From the NCBI GenBank assembly GCA_903913365.1, contig CAIWKW010000012.1:1-5235 (forward strand): DNA of 5,235 nt, written 5' to 3'. The stretch comes from Candidatus Doudnabacteria bacterium. GTDB lineage: Bacteria; Patescibacteriota; Doudnabacteria; UBA920. The notes beneath the pieces were generated by a model that made no database searches, was not told the origin of the DNA, and was given only the letters and a program-made list of their open reading frames with translations. Positions 1-5,160 of the stretch are shown in pieces. The number at the start of each line of letters is the position of its first letter. The stretch's first letter is position 1. The position numbers and the translations under genes were made by a program.

Positions 1-879
1 CGCAAAACTGTCCAAAATCTGCATGCCAAAACCTTCGTAAAAACTGGGCAGGACAAGCAGTTCCGCTTTGGTCAAAATGTAATTTCTCTCTTCATCGCTT
101 ACGCGGTTTAAGTATATGACAAACTCCCTGTTATCTGTAATTTTTTCCAATATCTTTTCATATTTCCACCCCGGCTTTCCAACCACAACCAATTTGTATT
201 CCGAAAGTTCCGGTTCTTCCCGTCTTAACGACTTAACAGCATCAATCAGTCCTTCCAAATTTTTTCTCGGCTGAAGCGTTGAAATAAACAGCACAAACTT
301 AGCCGGCAGCTGGTAGGAGGGAGAAGATAGCCAAGCAGAGGCCTTGTCACTTGTCACTTTAAACTTGTCGCTGCTTTGATACCCATGATGCACCACCGCC
401 ACCTTGCCTGCATCAACCTTATAAAATTTTATCAAATCTTTTTTGGTGGCTTCCGAGACCGCAATAACTTTGTTTGCGGAAGATACCGCAAAGCCGGTTG
501 ACCACTCCAAAAACAGCCGATTAAACAAAGTAAAAGTCTCCGGATAAAACTTCCAGGCAATATCGTGAATGGTTACAACGGTTTTTTTCGGGTGAATTAA
601 AGGCAAAGCCGAAGCCGGAATCATCAATACGTCAACCGGATGAATCAGCATTTCCCAGCTAATTCTTATTTGCGTCCAAAATATTGGAAAGTGAATAACT
701 CTTACTGAAAAATTCTCAGGCAAACTTTTAAACCAATCTTCCGGCCGAGTTCTTAAATACAAAACATACTTATTCACAGTATCAATTTTGGCCAAATTTA
801 AAATTAAATTCTTGGCGTAATATTCCACCCCGGTTTTAACCGGATTATTGGCTCTTTCCGCTTCTATACCTATAATCAT
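1..879 (-). CDS. GT4-type glycosyltransferase (group 1), N-terminal 293 residues, cut by window edge
   Basis: This is a probable cytoplasmic or membrane-associated glycosyltransferase that moves a sugar from an activated nucleotide donor onto a glycan or lipid acceptor; donor and acceptor cannot be read from the sequence. The frame is open from the ATG at 877-879 to base 1. Seen in the translation: an N-terminal TGVEYYAKNLI segment (residues 16-26), VTIHD (102-106), the GT4 linker-type motif FISTLQPRKNLEGLI (198-212), LVVVGKPGW (230-238), and LPSFYEGFGMQILDSFA at the edge (277-293). The last is the E-x7-E donor-site motif, with Asp290 in place of the usual second Glu. Family members are commonly around 350-400 aa, so roughly the last quarter is missing. 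No in-frame ATG, GTG or TTG was seen between the promoter at 920-948 and this ATG. No Shine-Dalgarno sequence is visible. Residues about 170-190 are a Ser/Lys-rich linker encoded partly by a tandem heptamer. The fold assignment is confident; the pathway is unknown. Confidence 0.93.
   Translation of the reverse strand, partial: MIIGIEAERANNPVKTGVEYYAKNLILNLAKIDTVNKYVLYLRTRPEDWFKSLPENFSVRVIHFPIFWTQIRISWEMLIHPVDVLMIPASALPLIHPKKTVVTIHDIAWKFYPETFTLFNRLFLEWSTGFAVSSANKVIAVSEATKKDLIKFYKVDAGKVAVVHHGYQSSDKFKVTSDKASAWLSSPSYQLPAKFVLFISTLQPRKNLEGLIDAVKSLRREEPELSEYKLVVVGKPGWKYEKILEKITDNREFVIYLNRVSDEERNYILTKAELLVLPSFYEGFGMQILDSFA
344..370. repeat. Tandem ttgtcac heptamer inside the glycosyltransferase gene
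   Basis: On the plus strand ttgtcac occurs twice back to back (344-350, 351-357), followed by a partial third copy ttgtcg at 365-370. On the coding strand this gives a low-complexity Lys/Asp/Ser/Val/Thr stretch (residues about 171-179) in the variable linker just before the conserved TLQPRKN motif. It looks like a small repeat expansion or inserted short repeat at a tolerant site of the protein. Confidence 0.6.
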
Positions 880-919
880 AATTATTTGCCGTTTTAAGAC
901 CGCACGGATATTTAATCTA

Positions 920-948
920 ATTATAGCGAAATTTTCGGTTTTTGCCCA
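920..948 (-). promoter_or_regulatory. Probable promoter of the glycosyltransferase gene
   Basis: Reading the minus strand, a perfect TATAAT (925-920) is preceded by a 17-bp spacer (942-926) and TGGGCA (948-943), which matches TTGACA at 4 of 6 positions. The box ends 40 nt before the ATG, so the leader would be about 33 nt. It begins just after the hairpin at 953-988, which is a sensible place for a new transcription unit. Confidence 0.6.
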
Positions 949-952
949 AAAT

Positions 953-988
953 TTAATTCCCGCCCCAATTTAACGGAGCGGGAATTAA
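953..988 (-). terminator. Hairpin, likely transcription terminator after the 79-aa gene
   Basis: A perfect 11-bp stem (ttaattcccgc at 953-963 against gcgggaattaa at 978-988) is extended inward by two more GC pairs after one mismatch, leaving an 8-nt loop aatttaac (967-974). In the minus-strand direction the stem is followed by a short, imperfect T-tract (ATTTTGGGC), so it resembles an intrinsic terminator for the upstream small gene. The T-tract is weak, so the termination call is less certain than the hairpin itself. Confidence 0.6.
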
Positions 989-992
989 CTGA

Positions 993-1012
993 AATTAGAA
1001 CATATTCTAATT
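993..1012. repeat. AT-rich inverted repeat, 8-bp stem, 4-nt loop
   Basis: aattagaa (993-1000) and ttctaatt (1005-1012) are perfect reverse complements around the loop cata. It sits 5 nt from the outer end of the GC-richer hairpin at 953-988, giving two adjacent hairpins between the small gene and the glycosyltransferase. It may be an accessory part of the terminator or a protein-binding dyad; the sequence does not decide between them. Confidence 0.5.
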
Positions 1013-1076
1013 AAAAAATTTTCCAAACAGTGCAAGTTATTAACCCTAAACACAACCTCCCTAGAAACTGCAAAGC

Positions 1077-1316
1077 TTACTTTTTAACCGGCTTGGGCAA
1101 TTTGGAAGAGGTGGTTGAAGTTGCTTTTTGTATCACTGTCTTATGGAACTGTACGGGAGAAGAGAATGATATGGAATAAATGTCGTCCTGCAATTCGTTG
1201 CCGTTGGCAAAAAAATAAATCATACCACCCGCGACTGCCGCTATCACCAAAACAATAATAATTGCCCAAACAGTTTTGATTTTTTTGGAACTTGGTTTTT
1301 TGCTTTCGTTTTCCAT
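1077..1316 (-). CDS. Small single-pass membrane protein, 79 aa, function unknown
   Basis: I do not recognise a family. The protein has a short Lys-rich N-terminus (K6, K7, K11, K12, K14), one strongly hydrophobic helix at about residues 16-36 (VWAIIIVLVIAAVAGGMIYFF), and a tail of about 43 residues ending in a Ser/Thr-rich then Lys/Pro-rich stretch (KLPKPVKK). By the positive-inside rule the N-terminus should be cytoplasmic and the tail outside. There is no AxA cleavage site after the helix, so a retained signal anchor is more likely than a secreted product. The ATG at 1314-1316 lies 60 bp after the stop of the large secreted-protein gene and has no clear Shine-Dalgarno sequence. A TATAAT lies 29 nt upstream, so it may have its own promoter, but read-through from the large gene is possible. 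Membrane topology, composition and position make a real gene likely; a partnership with the large protein is only inferred from adjacency. Confidence 0.75.
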   Translation of the reverse strand: MENESKKPSSKKIKTVWAIIIVLVIAAVAGGMIYFFANGNELQDDIYSISFSSPVQFHKTVIQKATSTTSSKLPKPVKK

Positions 1317-1345
1317 AGATATTTCGCTTAGCTTATTAATTTTTA

Positions 1346-1375
1346 ATTATATCGGCATAAATTGCCGGTTATAAA
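1346..1375 (-). promoter_or_regulatory. Possible promoter of the 79-aa membrane protein gene
   Basis: On the minus strand a perfect TATAAT (1351-1346) lies 29 nt before the ATG. The best -35 candidate is TTTATA (1375-1370), 4 of 6 matches with an 18-bp spacer. The surroundings are AT-rich, so chance is a real alternative. A small hairpin (cggca 1353-1357 with tgccg 1363-1367) falls in the spacer just after the large gene's stop codon; it has only 5 bp and no T-run, so it is at best a weak terminator. Confidence 0.35.
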
Positions 1376-1376
1376 A

Positions 1377-4300
1377 TTACCTGACTTCTTTTATGGTTGG
1401 CACCGATTTGCCGCTGTAAAAAGGAATGTAGCCCATATCCATATTCAGCGGTATGTAGCCGGTGGTGGCATTATAATTTATCGAGAATTGATTGTTAAAC
1501 CTGGAAGATATGGCGTTGGGGTCGGAAGGCGCGGACACTTGGGCAAAGTAAGTAATGGTGGCAATCCCTCCCCAGTTGGAGCCAACCTTGCCGGGGATTA
1601 TTTTATTGCCGGAAGGAATAGTAAAGGTTAAAGTGGTAACCGTTCCAACAATGCTTTCCGCTGGCGTAAGCGATACGCACTTGGAATTAAAACAATATAC
1701 GGCCTGATATCCGGCGGTGGGTTTTTGCAAATTAAGCATGGTGTCCACAACCTGATTAACTGTGGACGAAGCCGTGCCTTGATCATTGCACAAATCCAAA
1801 CGGAAAGCCAAAATATCCCCGGTATTTACGGTATAATCGCTCGGAAGCGGCACAAAATTGGTACATTGATTCCCGCTATTTGCCGGAGTTGGGGAGCCGT
1901 TAACAGAAATAATCTGCTTGTCGGAATCGAACATATTTGCAGCCGGAGGGGAAGTGACAATAATACTGCCAACGGTACTGGTGCTGTTGCAGGCTTGTTT
2001 GTCCGAAACTCCGGAGGGTTTTGTGGTAACACATTGCACGTCGTAAGCACCCGGAGTAACCGGTGCAGTACACACAAAGTGCCTGGTATTGCAAGTGTAA
2101 TTTAAGCCGGAAGTGCACGGACCGTAAGCGGCGCTGGTTGTGTCCAAAGTACAGTTTTGACCGTTAATGCTTGCCGAAACATTATTTAAATTTCCAATGC
2201 TATAATCGCAGTAAGCGTCAACATTAGTGCCTCCCGGAACGCTGGACTGCCCTACCCTGCTCCAGTCTTTGTCCAATGTGGGATTAATACACACCGGATT
2301 TGGTCCGCAATTATACTGCAAATTCCCGCTGGCATCGTTTTGGAATTGCCACCACCTGTTTGTTCCTGTAGAACTTTCTTGAAATTGATAAGAATTCGTA
2401 TTGTAAGCTCCTTGAGGTGACGGTGCATAAGTGGTTGACGGGAAAAAAGGATTGCCATAGCTATTCCAACTGTAATGATTATTTCTCGCCACATCCCAAC
2501 CGCTAAAAGTTGCCGTCATTTCCCAATATGGCTGAATCGACAGGCCTCCGCCAATAGTTATAGTCTCGTTTAAGCCGGTAACCGGATTATAACCTTTGGG
2601 GAGAGTTGCTCCGGACATAAAAACATTAAAATAATTGTTCCAATAACAGTTCGAGCCGGCAGTGTTTCCGGAACAATTGGCGCTGCTATAAATACTGGGA
2701 ATCAAATTAAGGAAATTGTTATGAACAATATGACTGCTGTCGGTTAAAAATACAAAAGCTTGTCCAATAATATAGCCGGAGTAGTTATATGAGTAGGCAA
2801 ACCCTGTGGGCTGATAGGGAGAATTGGCATTGGCTCCGCCGTCCACCGTACGCCAGGTGTTGTCGCAGGTATACGGATTTGGCGGACCGCCGGTGGAATA
2901 GCTCGCGGTGCAAGACGCGGGCGGGTTGGACGTATAAGTTCTAACCCAAGAACCGGCATTTTGACAATACCAGCTGGTGGCGCCAAAAGAAGGTGGAAAA
3001 CTTGGCACAGTGGTTATCGGGTTTGCCCCAATACTGTCGGCTGTCATCCAATTATTGTTATTGCAAAAAGATTTATCAACAGCTCCATTATAATAAGTTG
3101 CCGGAGGCAGACCGGAATAATTAGTGTCGGAAGGAGTATATGCTTTAGCTGCCGCGCCGCAAGCGGACGGGGTGTAGCAATAACACATATTACCTACTAA
3201 CGGAACAGTAAAATTATACGCAGTACCCTCGGAACAAGCGGGACTGGTACCGCAGCAGGCATAGCCTTCGGTTCCGCAGGGTATGCCCTGGGATACAAAC
3301 AAAGTTGTTTGTCCGCTTATTGTACTGCTTCTTGGATTGCCGATTAAATTGGCATCAACATCATAAGTAAAAGCCCCGCTGCCAACTCTGCCGCTGTTAT
3401 TTTGCAAATTGTTTATCCAAACCGCGCTGCTGGTTAAAGTCCAAGGACATCCGCTTTGAGTTAAAACAATACCCACATTGCCCGGGTGCGCGCTGTTGTC
3501 AAAATCCATAAAAACTTTATCCAAAGTATAGGTACATGCCGAAGGCGGACTGGCTTGGCAGTTGGCGGTAATACCACCGACAGTACACGTCCAGTTCCAA
3601 GGGCCGCTTCCGGTAACCGAGGAAGTTGTATTGCCTGCGCCGCACAAATTAGTGGTTGGCTGTGAGCTGGTTATGGAATTATTGGCACTGCCGCAAGCCG
3701 CCACTGCCGGAGGATTCGCGCTGCAGGCAACGGAAGCGGATGTAGTGTTGGTGCAAGTCCAGTTCCAAGGACCGCTGCCCGAAACAGAAGAAGGGTAAGC
3801 GGTATTGCCGGCAGCGCAAAGAATATTGGAAGCCGGGGCCGTGCTAACCGTGGTCCCATTAGCGGTTCCGCACTTGCTGGCGCTCGGATTATTTACAATC
3901 ATGGAAGCGCTGGCAGTAACTGTATTATTACCGGAATCGGTAACCTTATAATGCACGGTATAAGTACAGCCCGCGTAAGTGGAAAGCACGGAACCGGAAA
4001 CACTGCCGCTGGCGGTTGAAGCAACAAAACCATGAGTGTCGGGACAGCCGGTTCCCGCGGTTAAATCTGCCGTGTAAGTAGACCCGGAAGTTGAAGTTGA
4101 TTTCCAAGCCCAAGTAACAGTATCCCCTACATTCACGTTGGCGCTGGTCAGGCCGTTTATTGTAACGCTCGCTTGAGGAGCAGTAGAAGCGCAAGTGTTG
4201 GAGGTGTTACAACTAAGACCCGCGTTACAGGTACTGCCGGTACAACAAAGTTGTCCTGATCCGCCGCAAGTTGCGCATTGATTTGTACCATTACAAGCAG

Positions 4301-4967
4301 TACTCACACAACATAAATTAATGGTACTATCGCAAGCTTGGCCAAGGGTTTTGCAAGCCGCGGGCACTACCTGTACTTTAACCGTAGACGTAGCAAAAGC
4401 GCCGGAACTGTTTTGCGTGGCATAAGTAATTGTATAAGTATTGTTGGCCTGACAAGCGTTGGTTTGGGGCGTAGATGTTCCGGCCAGAGAATTTACTCCC
4501 CAATTATAAGTTGTACCGAGATAATTTATCGGGCTGCAAGTGTCGGTTTTGCCATCGATATAGGTTGAAGAAGCGGTTACCGCTCCCCCGCCTGCCAGCC
4601 AAACATATTGTAAAGTGTCCCCAATTTTTGCCGTTACCGTTGACCCAAGCGCTGTCCCAAGCGTAACATCTTTTACCTGCAAACTCGCCGTGGGCAAAGT
4701 GTCCTGGGTAACGGGAGCCGTGCAATTAACATTAACTGTGGCTACGGATGATGTTGAAACCCCATTTGTAGTTCCGCTAACTGTTATTGATACGGTACTG
4801 TTCCCTTGAACGTTATTACAGTTAATTTGAATACTGCCAATACCCAAATTTCCTGGTACTTGAGCTGTTGCGTTTTGTCCTTTAACAATTAACAACGCAA
4901 AAAACAGAGCAAACAAAATACTAAGTTTACCGGAAATTTTTAGATATTCCTTTATTTTTTGTTTCAT
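1377..4967 (-). CDS. Large secreted multidomain Cys-rich surface protein, 1196 aa
   Basis: This is an exported modular protein, probably displayed on or released from the cell surface; no enzyme motif is visible. Domain order, with residues counted from the ATG at 4965-4967: signal peptide 1-35; a short beta-rich segment to about 85; Ig/PKD-like module 92-201; tandem Cys-rich knottin-like segment 205-259; second Ig/PKD-like module 264-360; two GPWNWTC modules 366-420 and 425-475; BACON-like domain 477-560; a CC-containing Cys motif 564-603; an Asn/aromatic-rich core of unknown type about 604-886; a second Cys-rich region about 887-993; DUF11-like domain 1033-1166; and a tail ending KSVPTIKEVR. 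I count 54 Cys, mostly in evident pairs, fitting oxidative folding outside the cytoplasm. There is no LPxTG-type C-terminus, second membrane helix or lipobox. The ATG was preferred over a TTG four codons upstream because it gives a compact signal peptide and a 35-nt gap to a consensus promoter. Adhesion or ligand binding is inferred from the domain types. Confidence 0.93.
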   Translation of the reverse strand: MKQKIKEYLKISGKLSILFALFFALLIVKGQNATAQVPGNLGIGSIQINCNNVQGNSTVSITVSGTTNGVSTSSVATVNVNCTAPVTQDTLPTASLQVKDVTLGTALGSTVTAKIGDTLQYVWLAGGGAVTASSTYIDGKTDTCSPINYLGTTYNWGVNSLAGTSTPQTNACQANNTYTITYATQNSSGAFATSTVKVQVVPAACKTLGQACDSTINLCCVSTACNGTNQCATCGGSGQLCCTGSTCNAGLSCNTSNTCASTAPQASVTINGLTSANVNVGDTVTWAWKSTSTSGSTYTADLTAGTGCPDTHGFVASTASGSVSGSVLSTYAGCTYTVHYKVTDSGNNTVTASASMIVNNPSASKCGTANGTTVSTAPASNILCAAGNTAYPSSVSGSGPWNWTCTNTTSASVACSANPPAVAACGSANNSITSSQPTTNLCGAGNTTSSVTGSGPWNWTCTVGGITANCQASPPSACTYTLDKVFMDFDNSAHPGNVGIVLTQSGCPWTLTSSAVWINNLQNNSGRVGSGAFTYDVDANLIGNPRSSTISGQTTLFVSQGIPCGTEGYACCGTSPACSEGTAYNFTVPLVGNMCYCYTPSACGAAAKAYTPSDTNYSGLPPATYYNGAVDKSFCNNNNWMTADSIGANPITTVPSFPPSFGATSWYCQNAGSWVRTYTSNPPASCTASYSTGGPPNPYTCDNTWRTVDGGANANSPYQPTGFAYSYNYSGYIIGQAFVFLTDSSHIVHNNFLNLIPSIYSSANCSGNTAGSNCYWNNYFNVFMSGATLPKGYNPVTGLNETITIGGGLSIQPYWEMTATFSGWDVARNNHYSWNSYGNPFFPSTTYAPSPQGAYNTNSYQFQESSTGTNRWWQFQNDASGNLQYNCGPNPVCINPTLDKDWSRVGQSSVPGGTNVDAYCDYSIGNLNNVSASINGQNCTLDTTSAAYGPCTSGLNYTCNTRHFVCTAPVTPGAYDVQCVTTKPSGVSDKQACNSTSTVGSIIVTSPPAANMFDSDKQIISVNGSPTPANSGNQCTNFVPLPSDYTVNTGDILAFRLDLCNDQGTASSTVNQVVDTMLNLQKPTAGYQAVYCFNSKCVSLTPAESIVGTVTTLTFTIPSGNKIIPGKVGSNWGGIATITYFAQVSAPSDPNAISSRFNNQFSINYNATTGYIPLNMDMGYIPFYSGKSVPTIKEVR
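1470..1871 (-). other. DUF11-like C-terminal domain of the large protein
   Basis: Residues 1033-1166 include DYTVNTGDILAFRLDLCND, a VVDTM strand, a TLTFTIPSG strand and GGIATITYFAQV. This matches the usual DUF11 order (GDxxxYxIxxxN, then a D-T/L turn, then a second sheet). It carries four Cys (residues 1035, 1060, 1092, 1097), more than is usual for this domain. DUF11 domains are generally structural units of bacterial surface proteins. Confidence 0.6.
3159..3278 (-). other. Third CC-containing Cys motif after the BACON-like domain
   Basis: Residues 564-603 contain C-x6-CC-x5-C followed by three further Cys in MCYCYTPSAC. The C-x6-CC start repeats the core spacing of the segment at 4191-4355, suggesting a diverged relative of the same small disulfide module. 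Confidence 0.5.
3288..3539 (-). other. BACON-like beta domain of the large protein
   Basis: Residues 477-560 follow the BACON pattern: opening CTYTLDKVFMDFD, central GCPWTLTSSAVWI, a GSGAFTYDVDAN strand, and the closing pattern RSSTISGQTTLFVSQ. The two Cys (C478 and C507) sit where this domain class often has them. BACON domains are associated with carbohydrate or mucin binding and with surface proteins. The ligand here is unknown. Confidence 0.7.
3543..3695 (-). repeat. GPWNWTC protein repeat, copy 2
   Basis: Residues 425-475 repeat the unit with spacing C-x16-C-x18-C-x8-C, signature TGSGPWNWTC, ending SPP. The shared DNA 14-mer lies at 3589-3602. The two units are separated by only four residues, so this is a tandem duplication within the coding sequence. 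Confidence 0.85.
3708..3872 (-). repeat. GPWNWTC protein repeat, copy 1
   Basis: Residues 366-420 form a four-Cys unit with spacing C-x17-C-x20-C-x9-C and the signature SGSGPWNWTC, ending NPP. On the plus strand the 14-mer gtccagttccaagg (3757-3770) is shared exactly with copy 2. Similar CGxANG...GPWxWTC units occur, as I recall, in many CPR and other bacterial secreted proteins. Confidence 0.85.
3888..4178 (-). other. Ig/PKD-like module 2 of the large protein
   Basis: Residues 264-360 begin QASVTINGL, contain NVGDTVTWAWKS, a Cys pair (C308, C334), CTYTVHYKVTDSG and a closing strand TASASMIVN. This strand order matches module 1 on the other side of the Cys-rich segment, so the two appear to be copies of one domain type. 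Confidence 0.6.
4191..4355 (-). other. Tandem knottin-like Cys-rich segment (12 Cys in 55 residues)
   Basis: Residues 205-259 hold 12 cysteines. The first unit has the spacing C-x6-C-x6-CC-x4-C-x5-C. The second has C-x6-CC-x4-C-x5-C-x5-C and includes GGSGQLCCTGSTC. The first spacing has the C-C-CC-C-C layout of inhibitor cystine knots such as omega-conotoxins; the second resembles CGGxGQxCC repeats found in bacterial surface proteins. The spacing is seen directly; the knot fold is inferred. Confidence 0.65.
4365..4694 (-). other. Ig/PKD-like module 1 of the large protein
   Basis: Residues 92-201 show alternating beta-type sequence with a KIGDTLQYVW strand, a Cys pair (C144, C172), TYTITYAT and an ending TVKVQVV. 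The same layout recurs in module 2 (GDTVTWAW, Cys pair, CTYTVHYKV, closing strand). Modules of this shape are typical extracellular spacers or binding domains. The exact Pfam family cannot be fixed by eye. Confidence 0.6.
4863..4967 (-). other. Sec signal peptide of the large protein (residues 1-35)
   Basis: A Lys-rich n-region (K2, K4, K6, K10, K14) is followed by a hydrophobic core LSILFALFFALLIV (15-28) and a polar c-region ending in Ala33-Thr34-Ala35. This is a standard AxA signal peptidase I site, with mature protein predicted to begin QVPGN. There is no Cys at +1, so it is not a lipoprotein. Confidence 0.88.
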
Positions 4968-5002
4968 ATTTAAAACCAAAAATGATTTTTATACCTGCAA
5001 TA

Positions 5003-5030
5003 ATTATAACATTTTTTATTTAGGTGTCAA
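5003..5030 (-). promoter_or_regulatory. Consensus sigma70-type promoter of the large secreted-protein gene
   Basis: On the minus strand TTGACA (5030-5025), a 16-bp spacer (5024-5009) and TATAAT (5008-5003) are all perfect. The three bases before the -10 box are TGT, an extended -10 element. The box ends 35 nt before the ATG at 4967, implying a leader of about 28 nt. No Shine-Dalgarno sequence is visible in the leader. This is the strongest regulatory signal in the window. Confidence 0.85.
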
Positions 5031-5041
5031 ATTTTAAATCC
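5024..5041. repeat. 18-bp direct repeat, left copy (contains the -35 box)
   Basis: gtgtcaaattttaaatcc matches the right copy at 5134-5151 at 15 of 18 positions, in the same orientation and 110 bp away. It includes the TTGACA of the large gene's promoter. Confidence 0.55.
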
Positions 5042-5058
5042 GCTACTTTAAGGAGTAC

Positions 5059-5116
5059 AACAAAGGTGCTCTTTGCCACCCAAGAAAATCCTCAGTTGGC
5101 AAAGAGCACCTTTGTT
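5059..5116. repeat. Perfect 20-bp inverted repeat with 18-nt loop
   Basis: aacaaaggtgctctttgcca (5059-5078) is the exact reverse complement of 5097-5116. Each arm is itself a small hairpin (caaag, 5-nt loop, ctttg). On the plus strand the stem runs into a T-rich tract (tttgtttgtt, 5111-5120), and the minus-strand arm also ends TTTGTT. A bidirectional terminator insulating the promoter at 5003-5030 is the simplest reading; a mobile or repeated palindromic element is the alternative. Confidence 0.8.
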
Positions 5117-5133
5117 TGTTCAGTTAAATTTTA

Positions 5134-5151
5134 GTGTCAAACCTAAAATCC
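5134..5151. repeat. 18-bp direct repeat, right copy
   Basis: gtgtcaaacctaaaatcc pairs with the copy at 5024-5041, so the two flank the palindrome. It also contains TTGACA on the minus strand (5140-5135), but no acceptable TATAAT follows at 16-18 bp, so it does not look like a second working promoter. Confidence 0.5.
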
Positions 5152-5160
5152 CGATCATTT

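Noticed and set aside
1010..1061. GGGAGG on the minus strand (1061-1056) followed by TTG or GTG, as a start for a tiny ORF
   Set aside because: The possible products are only about 14-22 residues with no recognisable features and run into the hairpins.
4683..4697. LPTAS near the N-terminus of the large protein as a sortase motif
   Set aside because: It lies at residues 91-95, far from the C-terminus, with no following hydrophobic helix and basic tail. The LPKP in the 79-aa protein is likewise not a sorting signal.
1362..4809. Plus-strand open frames of 63-126 codons (for example 1362-1631, 1725-2105, 3562-3798)
   Set aside because: They lie antisense within a well-supported gene with clear domains, their translations look random, and none has its own promoter or ribosome site.
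1377..4967. Recoded TGA (code 25, as in Gracilibacteria)
   Set aside because: A Gly-rich frame of 1196 codons is open with TGA treated as stop, which is very unlikely if TGA were a regular Gly codon.
4968..4979. TTG start four codons upstream of the chosen ATG for the large protein
   Set aside because: It only adds Met-Val-Leu-Asn before a complete signal peptide, has no ribosome site of its own, and the ATG gives a better spacing and n-region.
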